Shown: positions 29,400 through 38,542, counted from the stretch's first letter. The stretch is 64,000 bases of DNA from an uncultured Chitinophagaceae bacterium (GCA_903870685.1 CAIQDX010000039.1:1-64000), one strand, 5' to 3'. A program made the numbers and translations. Notes: a model not told the origin generated them from the sequence alone.

Positions 29400-29466
29400 A
29401 TGATACCAACTGCAGCGCAGTTTTAAACTATTGTTGCGTCGCACTCTTCAACTGTAAGAATGCTAT
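29400..29466 (+). repeat. GTTGCGTCGCAC interspersed element, copy 5, inside the ribosomal operon
   Basis: Core at 29433-29444 followed by TCTTCAACTG. It fills most of the rpsD-rpoA spacer of an operon that must be transcribed through it. Confidence 0.8.
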
Positions 29467-29471
29467 TCAGC

Positions 29472-30077
29472 TTATTTAGAATACAACTCTACGATCAATT
29501 GTTCCTTGATATTTTCAGGAACACTTTCTCTTTCAGGGAAAGTAATGAAAGTACCTTTCTTTTCAGTTTCATTCCAATCTAACCAACTGAATTTTGGATT
29601 CTTACCACGCGATTTACTGGTGATAGAAGAATTGTGTTCGCTCTTTGGTTTGTAAGCAATCACATCACCCGGTTTGCAAGTGTACGAAGGAACGTTCATT
29701 GTTTCTCCGTTAACTGTAATGTGCTTGTGCGCTACTAACTGTCTTGCTTCAGGACGTGAGGCAGCTAAACCTAAACGATAAACAGCATTATCCAAACGAG
29801 CTTCTAATAACTTAATTAAGTTTTCGCCGGTAACACCTTTGATACGTGAAGCTTCTTCAAATGTTTTGCGGAATTGGCGTTCTAACACACCATAAGTGTA
29901 CTTTGCTTTTTGTTTTTCTTTCAACTGAACAGCATACTCACCAAGAGTTTTTCTTTTTTTTGCTGCACCATGTTGACCGGGAGGCATACTGTTTTTATCT
30001 AACCATTTGCCATTGCCTAAAATAGGCTCTCCGAATTTTCTGCAGATTTTGGTCTTTGGACCAGTGTAACGTGCCAT
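29472..30077 (-). CDS. rpsD: 30S ribosomal protein S4
   Basis: 201 residues. The N-terminus ([19 protein letters not shown]) and the S4 RNA-binding domain ([27 protein letters not shown]) are standard. Primary 16S rRNA binder in 30S assembly and, in many bacteria, the translational repressor of this operon. Confidence 0.97.
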   Translation of the reverse strand: MARYTGPKTKICRKFGEPILGNGKWLDKNSMPPGQHGAAKKRKTLGEYAVQLKEKQKAKYTYGVLERQFRKTFEEASRIKGVTGENLIKLLEARLDNAVYRLGLAASRPEARQLVAHKHITVNGETMNVPSYTCKPGDVIAYKPKSEHNSSITSKSRGKNPKFSWLDWNETEKKGTFITFPERESVPENIKEQLIVELYSK

Positions 30078-30187
30078 AATTTATTTTTGTTTCGATTTTT
30101 TGGTGACGATGAATAATCATTAAAAATCTAAAATCGATTATACATCCTTTATAAATAATGAAAGTTGACCATTGTCAAAATCCAAGG

Positions 30188-30598
30188 TTATACTCTTCTC
30201 TTTTTAGGCGGACGGCAACCATTGTGAGGTAAAGGAGTCACATCTTTAATTGATGTTACTTCAATACCATTTTGAGAAATAGAACGAATAGCGCCTTCTC
30301 TCCCTGAACCAGGTCCTTTTACATAAACATCAACACGTTTCAAACCTGCATCTACAGCCACTTTCGCAGCATCAGCAGCAGCCATTTGTGCAGCATATGG
30401 CGTGTTCTTTTTCGAACCTCTGAAACCCATTTTACCTGCAGAAGACCAACTGATAACTTGACCTTGTTTGTTAGTAAATGAAACGATAATGTTGTTGAAA
30501 GTAGCATTGATACGAACTTCACCCGATGCATCAACTTTAACTACCCTTTTTTTAGCAGCGGTTTTTGCGCTGTTCTGTGCTTTTGCTGTTTTAGCCAT
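30188..30598 (-). CDS. rpsK: 30S ribosomal protein S11
   Basis: 136 residues. The core runs from [17 protein letters not shown] to the conserved end [18 protein letters not shown], with [12 protein letters not shown] between. The N-terminal 20 residues are an Ala/Lys-rich extension. Part of the 30S platform. Confidence 0.97.
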   Translation of the reverse strand: MAKTAKAQNSAKTAAKKRVVKVDASGEVRINATFNNIIVSFTNKQGQVISWSSAGKMGFRGSKKNTPYAAQMAAADAAKVAVDAGLKRVDVYVKGPGSGREGAIRSISQNGIEVTSIKDVTPLPHNGCRPPKKRRV

Positions 30599-30646
30599 AA
30601 TTCTTTTTTGAGGTAATCTTTCTTTTAAAATACTAGCTCCTCCTTC

Positions 30647-30660
30647 CTCGCTTCAGCGAG
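30647..30660. other. Short hairpin in the rpsM-rpsK spacer
   Basis: CTCGCT and AGCGAG separated by two bases. No T run follows, so it is not an obvious terminator. Confidence 0.3.
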
Positions 30661-30685
30661 ATTATCCGGCAGCTTTATAAAAAAC

Positions 30686-30720
30686 CAAAAGCTCGTAGCA
30701 AAATGCTAAGAGCTCATGGC
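30686..30720. repeat. Heptamer tandem array in the rpsM-rpsK spacer (5 units)
   Basis: Five 7-bp units, each ending GC on the plus strand (CAAAAGC, TCGTAGC, AAAATGC, TAAGAGC, TCATGGC). It is related in form to the array between rplQ and rpoA. Confidence 0.65.
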
Positions 30721-30728
30721 TATTATTT

Positions 30729-31109
30729 TTATTTCTTAGGTGCCTTCTTTTTACCGGCAACTGTTTTACGTTTTCCTTTTCTTGTACGGCTGTTGGTTTT
30801 TGTACGTTGGCCACGAACAGGTAATCCTTTTCTGTGACGAAGACCACGATAACAAGCAATGTCCAATAAACGTTTGATGCTCATTTGAACTTCACTGCGT
30901 AACTGACCTTCAACTTTAAACTCACCTGAAATAATATTACGAATTGCACCTTGCTCATCATCATTCCACTGATTCACTTTTTTATCAAAGTCAACACCAG
31001 CTTTGGTTAAAATATATTGAGCAGTTGAACGTCCGATACCATAAATATAGGTAAGACCAATTTCACCTCTTTTATTCTTTGGTAAGTCAATACCGGCAAT
31101 ACGAGCCAT
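30729..31109 (-). CDS. rpsM: 30S ribosomal protein S13
   Basis: 126 residues. Starts [21 protein letters not shown], contains [20 protein letters not shown], and ends in a Lys-rich tail. It contacts P-site tRNA and the 50S bridge. Confidence 0.97.
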   Translation of the reverse strand: MARIAGIDLPKNKRGEIGLTYIYGIGRSTAQYILTKAGVDFDKKVNQWNDDEQGAIRNIISGEFKVEGQLRSEVQMSIKRLLDIACYRGLRHRKGLPVRGQRTKTNSRTRKGKRKTVAGKKKAPKK

Positions 31110-31142
31110 ATTTAAATTTTAGTTTTTATTACAAATGTTTTA

Positions 31143-31259
31143 TTAACCCTGGCGTTGTTTAAAGCGAGGATTCTTCTTGTTAATTACATAAAGCTTTCCC
31201 TTTCTCTTCACAATCTTGCAATCCACACTACGCTTTTTAATAGCTGCTCTAACTTTCAT
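31143..31259 (-). CDS. rpmJ: 50S ribosomal protein L36
   Basis: 38 residues, read directly from the minus strand: [20 protein letters not shown], then [18 protein letters not shown]. The zinc ligands are reduced: one Cys (position 14) in the first pair and none in the second, so this is the C-minus type of L36. It lies between infA and rpsM as in most bacteria. Confidence 0.95.
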   Translation of the reverse strand: MKVRAAIKKRSVDCKIVKRKGKLYVINKKNPRFKQRQG

Positions 31260-31310
31260 GAGTTTATTTTTTATCGCGTTTTGCTTTCGGCTTTATGCTT
31301 TAAGCGTAAT

Positions 31311-31529
31311 TTATTTGTATCTGAAAATAATTCTTCCCCTGCTCAAATCGTATGGACTCATTTCAACCCCTACTTTATCACCCGGTAAAATTCGGATGTA
31401 GTGCATCCTCATTTTGCCTGAGATGGTGGCCAATATTTCGTGACCGTTTTCCAACTTTACTCTGAACATAGCGTTACTTAACGCTTCCAGAATAGTGCCA
31501 TCTTGTTTAATCAGCGGTTGTTTAGACAT
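31311..31529 (-). CDS. infA: Translation initiation factor IF-1
   Basis: 72 residues, an S1-like OB fold ([20 protein letters not shown], then [20 protein letters not shown]). First gene of this ribosomal cluster. secY and map, which usually precede it, are absent; uvrA lies upstream. A TATCTTTG box 16 nt before the ATG suggests its own promoter. Confidence 0.97.
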   Translation of the reverse strand: MSKQPLIKQDGTILEALSNAMFRVKLENGHEILATISGKMRMHYIRILPGDKVGVEMSPYDLSRGRIIFRYK

Positions 31530-31545
31530 ACAATTTTTGGGGCTG

Positions 31546-31553
31546 CAAAGATA
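31546..31553 (-). promoter_or_regulatory. -7 box TATCTTTG of the infA-rplQ operon
   Basis: A perfect TAnnTTTG match on the minus strand, leaving a leader of about 10-12 nt before the infA ATG. The -33 box is not clear. Confidence 0.55.
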
Positions 31554-31665
31554 TCAGAATGCAACCGAAATATGAAAAATTAGTGAAAAAAAATATTGAT
31601 TTTGTGGAAAATAATAGCAATCTCAATGCCATCAAGGCTTTTAACCGTTTGAAATTGCTAAAAAA

Positions 31666-34479
31666 CTACAAAAATTTCCCAGTAAAACTGATTGTGCTCT
31701 TTTTTAAATCCTTCGGTATTCCTGAAAATACCAATTCTCCGCCGATATCCCCGGCTTCGGGGCCAAGATCAATTGCCCAATCAGCACACTTAATTACATC
31801 GGTATTATGTTCAATCACAATTAGTGAATGTCCTTGTTCGATTAATGCATTAAAAGAAGCAAGTAATTTTTTTATATCATGAAAATGAAGACCGGTTGTG
31901 GGCTCGTCAAAAATAAAAAGTATGTGGCCGTGACCTTTTCCTTTACCAAGAAAACTCGCAAGCTTTACACGTTGTGCTTCACCACCAGATAATGTATCTG
32001 ATGATTGTCCCAATTTAATATATCCCAAACCAACACTTTGCAAAGGCATGATGGCATTACAAATATTTTTTTCATCTTTAAAAAAATCAATCGCCTCATC
32101 AACACTCATCTCTAAAACATCAAACACCGATTTGTTTTTATATTGAACTTCTAACACTTCTTCTTTAAATCTTTTGCCGCCGCAAACTTCACAAGTCAAG
32201 TGAACATCAGCTAAGAATTGCATTTCTACAACCTGCTCACCTTCCCCTTTGCAGGCATCACATCTTCCACCATCAACATTAAAAGAAAAATGTTTTGGTT
32301 GAAAGCCTCTGATTTTTGATAATGGTTGTTTCGAATATAAATCTCTGATCTCATCATACGCTTTTATATAAGTGAGGGGATTACTGCGTGATGATTTACC
32401 AATTGGATTTTGATCGATCATTTCTATTTGAGAAATATAATCAACATCACCTGTAATGGCTTTATGAAACCCAACTTTATCAGCAAACTCTCCTTTTATT
32501 TTTTGCAATGCAGGATATAAAATTTGTTTTACCAAAGTTGTTTTACCACTTCCGCTAACACCACTTACCACACACAAAACATTTAATGGAAATTGTACAT
32601 CAATATTTTTTAAATTATTTTGTCGTGCACCTTCAATAGTTATACTTCTATTCCACTTGCGAATTGTTTTTGGAATTTCAATTTGCAATTCGCCTTTTAA
32701 ATATTTTCCGGTTAAACTTTTTTCATTCGCTATCAACTCATCATAATTACCAACAGCAACAGCTTCTCCACCAAGATGCGATGCCAATGGTCCCATATCA
32801 ATTATATAATCTGCTTCACGCATCATCATTTCATCATGCTCTACAACAACAACTGTATTTCCTAAATCACGTAGATTTTTTAATACAGCAATTAATCTTT
32901 TTGTGTCACGAGAATGCAAACCGATAGATGGTTCATCTAAAATATATAATGAGTTCGTAAGATTGCTTCCCAAACTTCTTGTTAATTGAATGCGTTGACT
33001 TTCACCACCACTTAACGAGTTTGCTAATCGATTTAAAGTAAGAAAACCCAAACCAACATCAATCAAGGTTTGTATGCGTTGATGTATTTCAATCAAAATT
33101 CTTTTTGCAATTTGTTTTTCATGTTCACTCAATTTTAAATTATCAAACCATAACTGCAAATCTTTTACCTGCATTTCGCACAATTGGCCAATATGTTTTT
33201 CACTAACCTTTACATACAATGCTTCTTTGCGCAAACGATAACCATTGCAATCATGGCATGTTGTGCGACCTCGATAACGACTTAATAAAACACGATATTG
33301 AACTTTGTATAAATTAGCTTCAACTTCTTTAAAAAAAGCATCAATGCCCTGTGCATTGCCAACACCTTTCCAAAGTTGTTGATATTCTTCAGTGGTCAAA
33401 TCAGCAATTGGTCGATGAACAGGAAATTCTTTTGCATGTTTTATAAATTGATCTTTCCATGCACTCAACTTCTCTCCTTTCCACGGTGCCACTGCATTTT
33501 CATAAACAGTTAATCGCCTATCTGGAATAACTAAATCTTCATCAATTCCTAATACCTGACTAAACCCTTCACAAGTCGGACAAGCACCAAAAGGATTATT
33601 AAATGAAAATAAATTTGGAACAGGTTCTTCAAACTGAATTCCATCCAATTCAAATTTATTGCTGAAATGAATTAATTTTTCTCCATCCAATTCAATATAC
33701 ATTTCACCTTCACCTTCATAAAATGCGAGACCAATTGAATCGCTTAACCGATGCAGATCATCTTCATTAAATTCTTTAGCAACAACACGATCAATTAATA
33801 TGTAAGTCGTGAGTCGTAAGTCGTGAGTCGTGAGTTTCAATTTTAAATCTTTATCACTCAATTCAAGCAATTCTTCAATTCTGAAAATTTCTTTGTTGGA
33901 ATACATTCTGCTGAAACCTTTCTGCATTAAAATATTCAACTCTTCTTTTGTATCTCGTTTTGCATGTTGTTTAAAAGGAACAAGAATAACAACTTTAGTT
34001 CCTTTCTTCATTTGTTGAATTGCAGTCACAACATCATTAACATCATCTTTTTTTACTTCTCTTCCACTAATAGGTGAAATAGTTTTTCCGGCACGTGCAA
34101 ACAACAAACGCAGATAATCATAAATTTCTGTCATGCTGCCAACCGTGCTGCGCGGCGTTCTTGTAATAACTTTTTGTTCGATGGCGATTGCAGGACACAA
34201 GCCTTTTATATAATCAACATCAGGTTTTACCATACGTGCCATGAACTGGCGTGCATACGCACTAAGACTTTCAGCATATCTACGTTGTCCTTCTGCAAAT
34301 AAAGTATCGATGGTTAATGATGATTTACCGCTACCACTAACTCCTGTTACAACAATTAATTTATTACGAGGAAATTCGACTGTAACGTTTTTTAAATTAT
34401 GCGTCCTTGCACCTTTCACAATTATATTATCGGAAGGGTGCGGTATCATTTTTTTAATAGCTTTTTCTTTCGTTATCAT
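31666..34479 (-). CDS. uvrA: Excinuclease ABC subunit A, with an in-frame heptamer repeat
   Basis: 937 residues, typical length. Two ABC ATPase modules: Walker A GVSGSGKSSL near 46 and GVSGSGKTTL near 633; signatures NSLSGGESQR near 490 and DTLSGGEAQR near 835. The UvrB-interaction region has RTPRSTVGSMTEIYDYLRL. Zinc modules are CPTCEG with CHDCNG, and CDACKGEGE with CEVCGGKRF. It recognises DNA damage with UvrB for nucleotide excision repair. Residues 215-226 (LTTHDLRLTTYI) are encoded by a 7-bp tandem array and are absent from the usual family pattern. The start may be Met11 (MIPHPSDN). Confidence 0.95.
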   Translation of the reverse strand: MITKEKAIKKMIPHPSDNIIVKGARTHNLKNVTVEFPRNKLIVVTGVSGSGKSSLTIDTLFAEGQRRYAESLSAYARQFMARMVKPDVDYIKGLCPAIAIEQKVITRTPRSTVGSMTEIYDYLRLLFARAGKTISPISGREVKKDDVNDVVTAIQQMKKGTKVVILVPFKQHAKRDTKEELNILMQKGFSRMYSNKEIFRIEELLELSDKDLKLKLTTHDLRLTTYILIDRVVAKEFNEDDLHRLSDSIGLAFYEGEGEMYIELDGEKLIHFSNKFELDGIQFEEPVPNLFSFNNPFGACPTCEGFSQVLGIDEDLVIPDRRLTVYENAVAPWKGEKLSAWKDQFIKHAKEFPVHRPIADLTTEEYQQLWKGVGNAQGIDAFFKEVEANLYKVQYRVLLSRYRGRTTCHDCNGYRLRKEALYVKVSEKHIGQLCEMQVKDLQLWFDNLKLSEHEKQIAKRILIEIHQRIQTLIDVGLGFLTLNRLANSLSGGESQRIQLTRSLGSNLTNSLYILDEPSIGLHSRDTKRLIAVLKNLRDLGNTVVVVEHDEMMMREADYIIDMGPLASHLGGEAVAVGNYDELIANEKSLTGKYLKGELQIEIPKTIRKWNRSITIEGARQNNLKNIDVQFPLNVLCVVSGVSGSGKTTLVKQILYPALQKIKGEFADKVGFHKAITGDVDYISQIEMIDQNPIGKSSRSNPLTYIKAYDEIRDLYSKQPLSKIRGFQPKHFSFNVDGGRCDACKGEGEQVVEMQFLADVHLTCEVCGGKRFKEEVLEVQYKNKSVFDVLEMSVDEAIDFFKDEKNICNAIMPLQSVGLGYIKLGQSSDTLSGGEAQRVKLASFLGKGKGHGHILFIFDEPTTGLHFHDIKKLLASFNALIEQGHSLIVIEHNTDVIKCADWAIDLGPEAGDIGGELVFSGIPKDLKKSTISFTGKFL
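33802..33836. repeat. Heptamer array GTRAGTC x5 inside uvrA
   Basis: Five consecutive 7-bp units, GTAAGTC or GTGAGTC (last unit ends in T). In the uvrA frame they give the period-7 peptide LTTHDLR. Confidence 0.9.
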
Positions 34480-34636
34480 TTACTCAACAAATAAACAGAA
34501 AATTAGTGGTTATGTTTAAAAGGCATTTTCATAAATGTGGATATTGTTGAACCCAATAAATATTTTTCAACAACATACTATAATTGCATGTACTTGAAAA
34601 AAACAAAGTTACTTTCAACATGAGAATTGAAAATAC

Positions 34637-34665
34637 AAGCGATGATATTTTTTTTATCATCGCTT
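34637..34665. other. Perfect 11-bp hairpin with T7 loop between uvrA and the sigma factor gene
   Basis: Arms AAGCGATGATA and TATCATCGCTT around seven T. It lies 64 nt before the sigma-factor ATG and upstream of divergent uvrA. It could be a terminator-like attenuator or a protein-binding palindrome. Confidence 0.55.
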
Positions 34666-34728
34666 AGTTTCGGTTTTCTTATCCAATTATCCTATCATTT
34701 TTGAAGATTTTTCAAAAAACCTAGCACT

Positions 34729-35310
34729 ATGGAAACGATGCAACAGGCATTGGATACTGATTTAATCCGTTCGTTTCAAGAAGGCAATCAACAAGCTCTT
34801 GAAACTTTAATTAATCGATACAAAGAGAAAATATTCTCTTCAATATTCTTTTTAGTTAAGGACAAATATTTAGCTGAAGACCTTTTTCAGGAAGTATTTA
34901 TTAAAGTGATCGATACTTTAAGAAGTAATCGTTACAACGAAGAAGGAAAGTTTTTACAATGGACTTTAAGGATTTCTCATAACTTATGTGTTGACTATTT
35001 CAGAAAAATTAAACGCACAAAAATTATTTATAGTGGCGATGATAAAAATATTTTTGAAGTACTTAATGTGAATAGCGAAGCAGCAGATACTAAATTAGTG
35101 CAAGGACAAAGTCATGATAAAATTCGCAGTATGCTGGAACAATTACCCGAAGAACAACGCGAAGTAATTGTGTTGCGACATTATGCTGAAATGAGTTTTA
35201 AAGAAATTGCAACCATCACCAACACCAGTATCAATACGGCTTTAGGAAGAATGCGCTATGGTTTAATTAATTTAAGAAAGATGATGATCGAAAATCAAAT
35301 AGCGCTATAA
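34729..35310 (+). CDS. ECF-type RNA polymerase sigma factor
   Basis: 193 residues. Region 2 contains FQEGNQQALETLINRYKEKIFSSIFF and DLFQEVFIKVIDTL, with RISHNLCVDYFRK as region 2.3-2.4. Region 4 has LPEEQREVIVLRHYAEMSFKEIA followed by the helix-turn-helix TNTSINTALGRMRYGL. No anti-sigma gene is adjacent. Bacteroidota carry a related, widely conserved sigma of this size; whether this is that housekeeping-like ECF cannot be settled here. Confidence 0.9.
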   Translation: METMQQALDTDLIRSFQEGNQQALETLINRYKEKIFSSIFFLVKDKYLAEDLFQEVFIKVIDTLRSNRYNEEGKFLQWTLRISHNLCVDYFRKIKRTKIIYSGDDKNIFEVLNVNSEAADTKLVQGQSHDKIRSMLEQLPEEQREVIVLRHYAEMSFKEIATITNTSINTALGRMRYGLINLRKMMIENQIAL

Positions 35311-35333
35311 CGATTGCCTCTCTATGTTTTTTT

Positions 35334-35373
35334 GATAAAAGATTCTGTTGCAAAACAGGATCTTTTATTTTTT
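35334..35373. terminator. Bidirectional terminator between sigma factor and dsbD-like gene
   Basis: Stem AAAAGATTCTGTT / AACAGGATCTTTT (one wobble) with A runs on the left and T runs on the right, lying between convergent genes. Confidence 0.75.
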
Positions 35374-37308
35374 GTCGAATGCATCTTTACCGCAAACCAA
35401 CCAAACTTTATATTCACTTGCATCTGGAGTATATCCAACAGGATTATTCATCAATTGTTGTTTGTCATTTAAAATAACATACAATGGTTGTGTGACCTGA
35501 TTAAAATTCTCTGCCTGAAATGTTGCCCATTTATCGCCGATGGTTGTGATATCTTTTTTGTTGCCATCTTTTGTTGTGTAAGTGAATCGTTTTTCGATAG
35601 GTAAATTTTCTTTATCGTCAACATATAATGAAACAAGAATAAAATTCTTTTTTATATACTCACTAACATCAGGATTTGTCCAAACATTTTCTTCCATCTT
35701 TCTGCAATTAACGCAAGCCCATCCTGTAAAATCAATTAATAAAGGTTTGTTTTGATCTTTTGCCATTTGTAAAGCTTTATCAAAATCATTCACCACATTT
35801 GCTTCTAATCCTTTTTCGCGAACATTATTTTTTCCGTAAATGCTGTAATGTAATGGCGGCGGAAACCCGCTCAGCAATTGAAGATTAGCATATTTTGTAG
35901 AAGTAACTCCGGGAATTAAATACAATGTAAATAGCAATGCTAATACACCAACAAATTTTCTTGTATTGGTAATTTTCATTCCTTTATAATCGTGTGGCAA
36001 GCGAAGAATACCGAAGAGATACAATGTTAATCCTGCACCAACTAAAATCCATAATGCAAAAAATGTTTCGCGTTTTATTAATCCCCAATGCATTACCAGA
36101 TCGGCGTTCGATAAAAATTTAAACGCCAAGGCAACTTCAACAAATGCTAAAACTTTTTTTACGGTATCTAACCAACCACCACTTTTTGGTAATGAATGTA
36201 ACCAGTTTGGAAAGATGGCAAACAATGCAAATGGCAATGCCAATGCCAAACCAAAACCTGCCAGACCACTTGTTAATTGCCAAGCGCCGCCACTTAAAGA
36301 ACCAACTAATAAAGAACCTAAAATTGGACCGGTACATGAAAATGAAACGATTGCCAAAGTTAATGCCATGAAGAATATTCCACCTACACTTGTTAATCCA
36401 CTTTTTGAATCGGCTTTGTTTGCAAATCCACTTGGCAATGTAATTTCAAAGAATCCAAAAAAGGAAATAGCAAATACAATGAAGATGATAAAGAAAATAA
36501 TATTTAACCACGAGCTGGTAGAAATATTATTAAACACTTCGGGTTGCACATTACCTAAAACATGAAATGGAACACTAGCTAAAACATAAATCAAGAAAAT
36601 AAAAAATCCATATAAAGCTCCGTTACGAATTGCTTGTTTATGATTTTGTGAACGTTTTGTAAAGAATGAAACCGTTACAGGAATCATCGGAAACACGCAT
36701 GGTGTAAGCAATGCAATCAATCCTCCAAGAAAGCCGAGAATAAAAATTGATAAAAAACCGGTTTTACGTGAACTGCTTTTTGGACCGCAATCATTGAGCG
36801 GATTATTAATATCAATTGCTGAAGATTTTATTTTTTGTGCATCAATCGATACAACAACGCCACCTTCTAAACTAACAGAAAATTGTTGTGATAGTTGTTG
36901 AAATTCATCTTTCTTTCCTAAGGAAGCACTGATATTTCCTTTTAAACTTGCAGGAATAAATCCGTTTATTTTTATTTGTTGAGTTATTGCAACTGTATTT
37001 GTAAAAACATTTACTTTTTTAAAAATTACATCATTAATTATTTCGGGAGATCGATCGAATGACGGAGCATTTATTTCTTTTACATTTTCGTAATCGAAAG
37101 AAAATTTTACCGATTCTAATTCTTTAACGGAAGGATTGATGCCATATAAATGCCAGCCTTCTTTTATTTTTCCAACTGCTTTTATTTCGTAAATACTATC
37201 CTGTATTTTTTTTGACTGAACAGAAAAATTTATCAAACTATCTGTTTGTGCAAATCCAATCGCAGCACTAAAAAAAAGGAGAATAAAGCTGATGAAAAAT
37301 TTTTTCAT
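35365..37308 (-). CDS. DsbD-family thiol-disulfide interchange protein
   Basis: 647 residues. A signal peptide (to GFAQ) is followed by a DsbD-alpha-like domain (residues 25-150). A CcdA-like membrane domain of about eight helices contains the cysteine motifs LTPCVFPMIPVTV and SFSCTGPILGS. A C-terminal thioredoxin domain has GWACVNCRK (CVNC at 532-535). It carries electrons from cytoplasmic thioredoxin across the membrane to periplasmic partners, for example the TlpA-like protein class. A second free-standing DsbD-alpha gene lies just upstream. Confidence 0.9.
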   Translation of the reverse strand: MKKFFISFILLFFSAAIGFAQTDSLINFSVQSKKIQDSIYEIKAVGKIKEGWHLYGINPSVKELESVKFSFDYENVKEINAPSFDRSPEIINDVIFKKVNVFTNTVAITQQIKINGFIPASLKGNISASLGKKDEFQQLSQQFSVSLEGGVVVSIDAQKIKSSAIDINNPLNDCGPKSSSRKTGFLSIFILGFLGGLIALLTPCVFPMIPVTVSFFTKRSQNHKQAIRNGALYGFFIFLIYVLASVPFHVLGNVQPEVFNNISTSSWLNIIFFIIFIVFAISFFGFFEITLPSGFANKADSKSGLTSVGGIFFMALTLAIVSFSCTGPILGSLLVGSLSGGAWQLTSGLAGFGLALALPFALFAIFPNWLHSLPKSGGWLDTVKKVLAFVEVALAFKFLSNADLVMHWGLIKRETFFALWILVGAGLTLYLFGILRLPHDYKGMKITNTRKFVGVLALLFTLYLIPGVTSTKYANLQLLSGFPPPLHYSIYGKNNVREKGLEANVVNDFDKALQMAKDQNKPLLIDFTGWACVNCRKMEENVWTNPDVSEYIKKNFILVSLYVDDKENLPIEKRFTYTTKDGNKKDITTIGDKWATFQAENFNQVTQPLYVILNDKQQLMNNPVGYTPDASEYKVWLVCGKDAFDKK

Positions 37309-37344
37309 TTTAATTGCTGATTGATTTTATTTTGATGCAATTGT

Positions 37345-37413
37345 GTTGCACAAAGATTTGTTGTACAAGTGTGCGACGCAACAGTTGATGCCATGAAATA
37401 CAAAAGCCCGTAA
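37345..37413 (-). repeat. GTTGCGTCGCAC interspersed element, copy 6
   Basis: Core GTGCGACGCAAC at 37370-37381, then AGTTGATGCCATGAAATAC and the end CCCGTAAC, seven nucleotides from the stop of the DsbD-alpha gene. Confidence 0.85.
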
Positions 37414-37420
37414 CAAAAAA

Positions 37421-37873
37421 TTATTGCAATTGTATATCGAATGATTTTTTAACCGGTGGTAAACATTGCTGGTCGTTACAAACCATGTATTCTACAATTC
37501 CGGAAATACTTGTTTTAACTTTTGCTTTTAGCTTTATTGTTTGAACAAATTGAACGCTGTTAGAAAAAAACATGACATCAACTTTAAAAGTTTGATCATT
37601 TGTTTTTTCTAATTTGCCCAACTCCTTTGCTTTGCCATCGAGCACCACCAAAGGATTTGGTTTGAAAGTAATTTTTGTTGGAACAGGTCCGCCTTTAGGA
37701 GTAAACTGCGAATAAATATGCCAGGGTTGTGGCACCGTTGCAGTGATAATTAAATCGTACACACCATCAGATATTTTTTTGCATTCGTATTTCCATCCAA
37801 CGGGATCTTTTGGCTGAGCAAAAACAAAAACTGTTGTGAGTAAACTGATAAATAAAAAGAATATTTTTTTCAT
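37421..37873 (-). CDS. Stand-alone DsbD N-terminal (alpha) domain protein
   Basis: 150 residues with a signal peptide ending VFAQ. The mature part is one immunoglobulin-like DsbD-alpha domain (VPQPWHIYSQFTPKGGPVPTKI), ending in the redox pair of YMVCNDQQCLPP. It probably accepts electrons from the adjacent DsbD membrane protein and passes them to periplasmic targets, since it duplicates the domain at the N-terminus of that protein. Confidence 0.8.
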   Translation of the reverse strand: MKKIFFLFISLLTTVFVFAQPKDPVGWKYECKKISDGVYDLIITATVPQPWHIYSQFTPKGGPVPTKITFKPNPLVVLDGKAKELGKLEKTNDQTFKVDVMFFSNSVQFVQTIKLKAKVKTSISGIVEYMVCNDQQCLPPVKKSFDIQLQ

Positions 37874-37882
37874 TTTTAATTT

Positions 37883-38542
37883 TTAATTCAATCCTAAAAT
37901 TTCAAATACTTTTTTTCCGTCAATATTATTTAATTCTGATGATGTGGCTCTTTCCGGATGCGGCATCATTCCAAAAACGTTTCCATTATTATTACGGATG
38001 CCTGCAATATTCCTTACAGTTCCGTTGGGATTATTTTTTTCATCCACAATTCCATGCTCATCGCAATAGCGAAAAAGTATTTGATTATTTGCTTCAAGTT
38101 GATTCAATAATTTTTCATCAGCATAAAATCTTCCATCGCCATGGGCAATTGGAATTTTTAATGGTTCGCTTTTATCGGTTTTAATAAAAACATTTTTGCA
38201 TGCAAATTTTTGTTGACCGTTTGATAATAAAACGCCGGGTAATAAATGGCTTTCGCATAAAATCTGAAAGCCATTGCAAACACCTAAAACTTTTCCGCCA
38301 TTATTAGCAAACTCGATCACACTTTGCATCATGGGGCTGAAACGTGCAATGGCACCACATCTCAGATAATCGCCGAACGAAAAGCCACCGGGTAAAACAA
38401 TACAATCATTTGTTGTAAACATGCTCAGATCTTTGTCTTTATGCCAAAGCATGATTACTTCTTTATTCAAATCATTTTGCAAGGCATCTTGCATATCTCT
38501 GTCGCAATTAGAGCCGGGAAAAACTACTACGCCAAATTTCAT
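37883..38542 (-). CDS. purQ: Phosphoribosylformylglycinamidine synthase, glutaminase subunit
   Basis: 219 residues from the ATG at 38542 (MKFGVVVFPGSNCDRD), the usual N-terminus. A longer frame upstream adds 29 unrelated residues overlapping the previous gene. The class I amidotransferase has the catalytic Cys in GVCNGFQIL and His-Glu in MMPHPERA. It provides ammonia to PurL in the fourth step of purine synthesis; PurL is not in the window, so this is a two-gene, split-type FGAM synthase. Confidence 0.94.
   Translation of the reverse strand: MKFGVVVFPGSNCDRDMQDALQNDLNKEVIMLWHKDKDLSMFTTNDCIVLPGGFSFGDYLRCGAIARFSPMMQSVIEFANNGGKVLGVCNGFQILCESHLLPGVLLSNGQQKFACKNVFIKTDKSEPLKIPIAHGDGRFYADEKLLNQLEANNQILFRYCDEHGIVDEKNNPNGTVRNIAGIRNNNGNVFGMMPHPERATSSELNNIDGKKVFEILGLN

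Noticed and set aside
31559-31882. A 107-codon plus-strand frame at the uvrA 3' end
   Set aside because: It is antisense to the end of uvrA and covers its promoter-facing spacer; no family resemblance.
33802-33836. The uvrA heptamer array as a CRISPR or regulatory site
   Set aside because: Only five 7-bp units without spacers, located inside an intact coding frame.
37873-37893. Short TTTTTAA repeats between purQ and the DsbD-alpha gene as another heptamer array
   Set aside because: Only two or three units of simple A/T sequence; too weak to separate from base composition.
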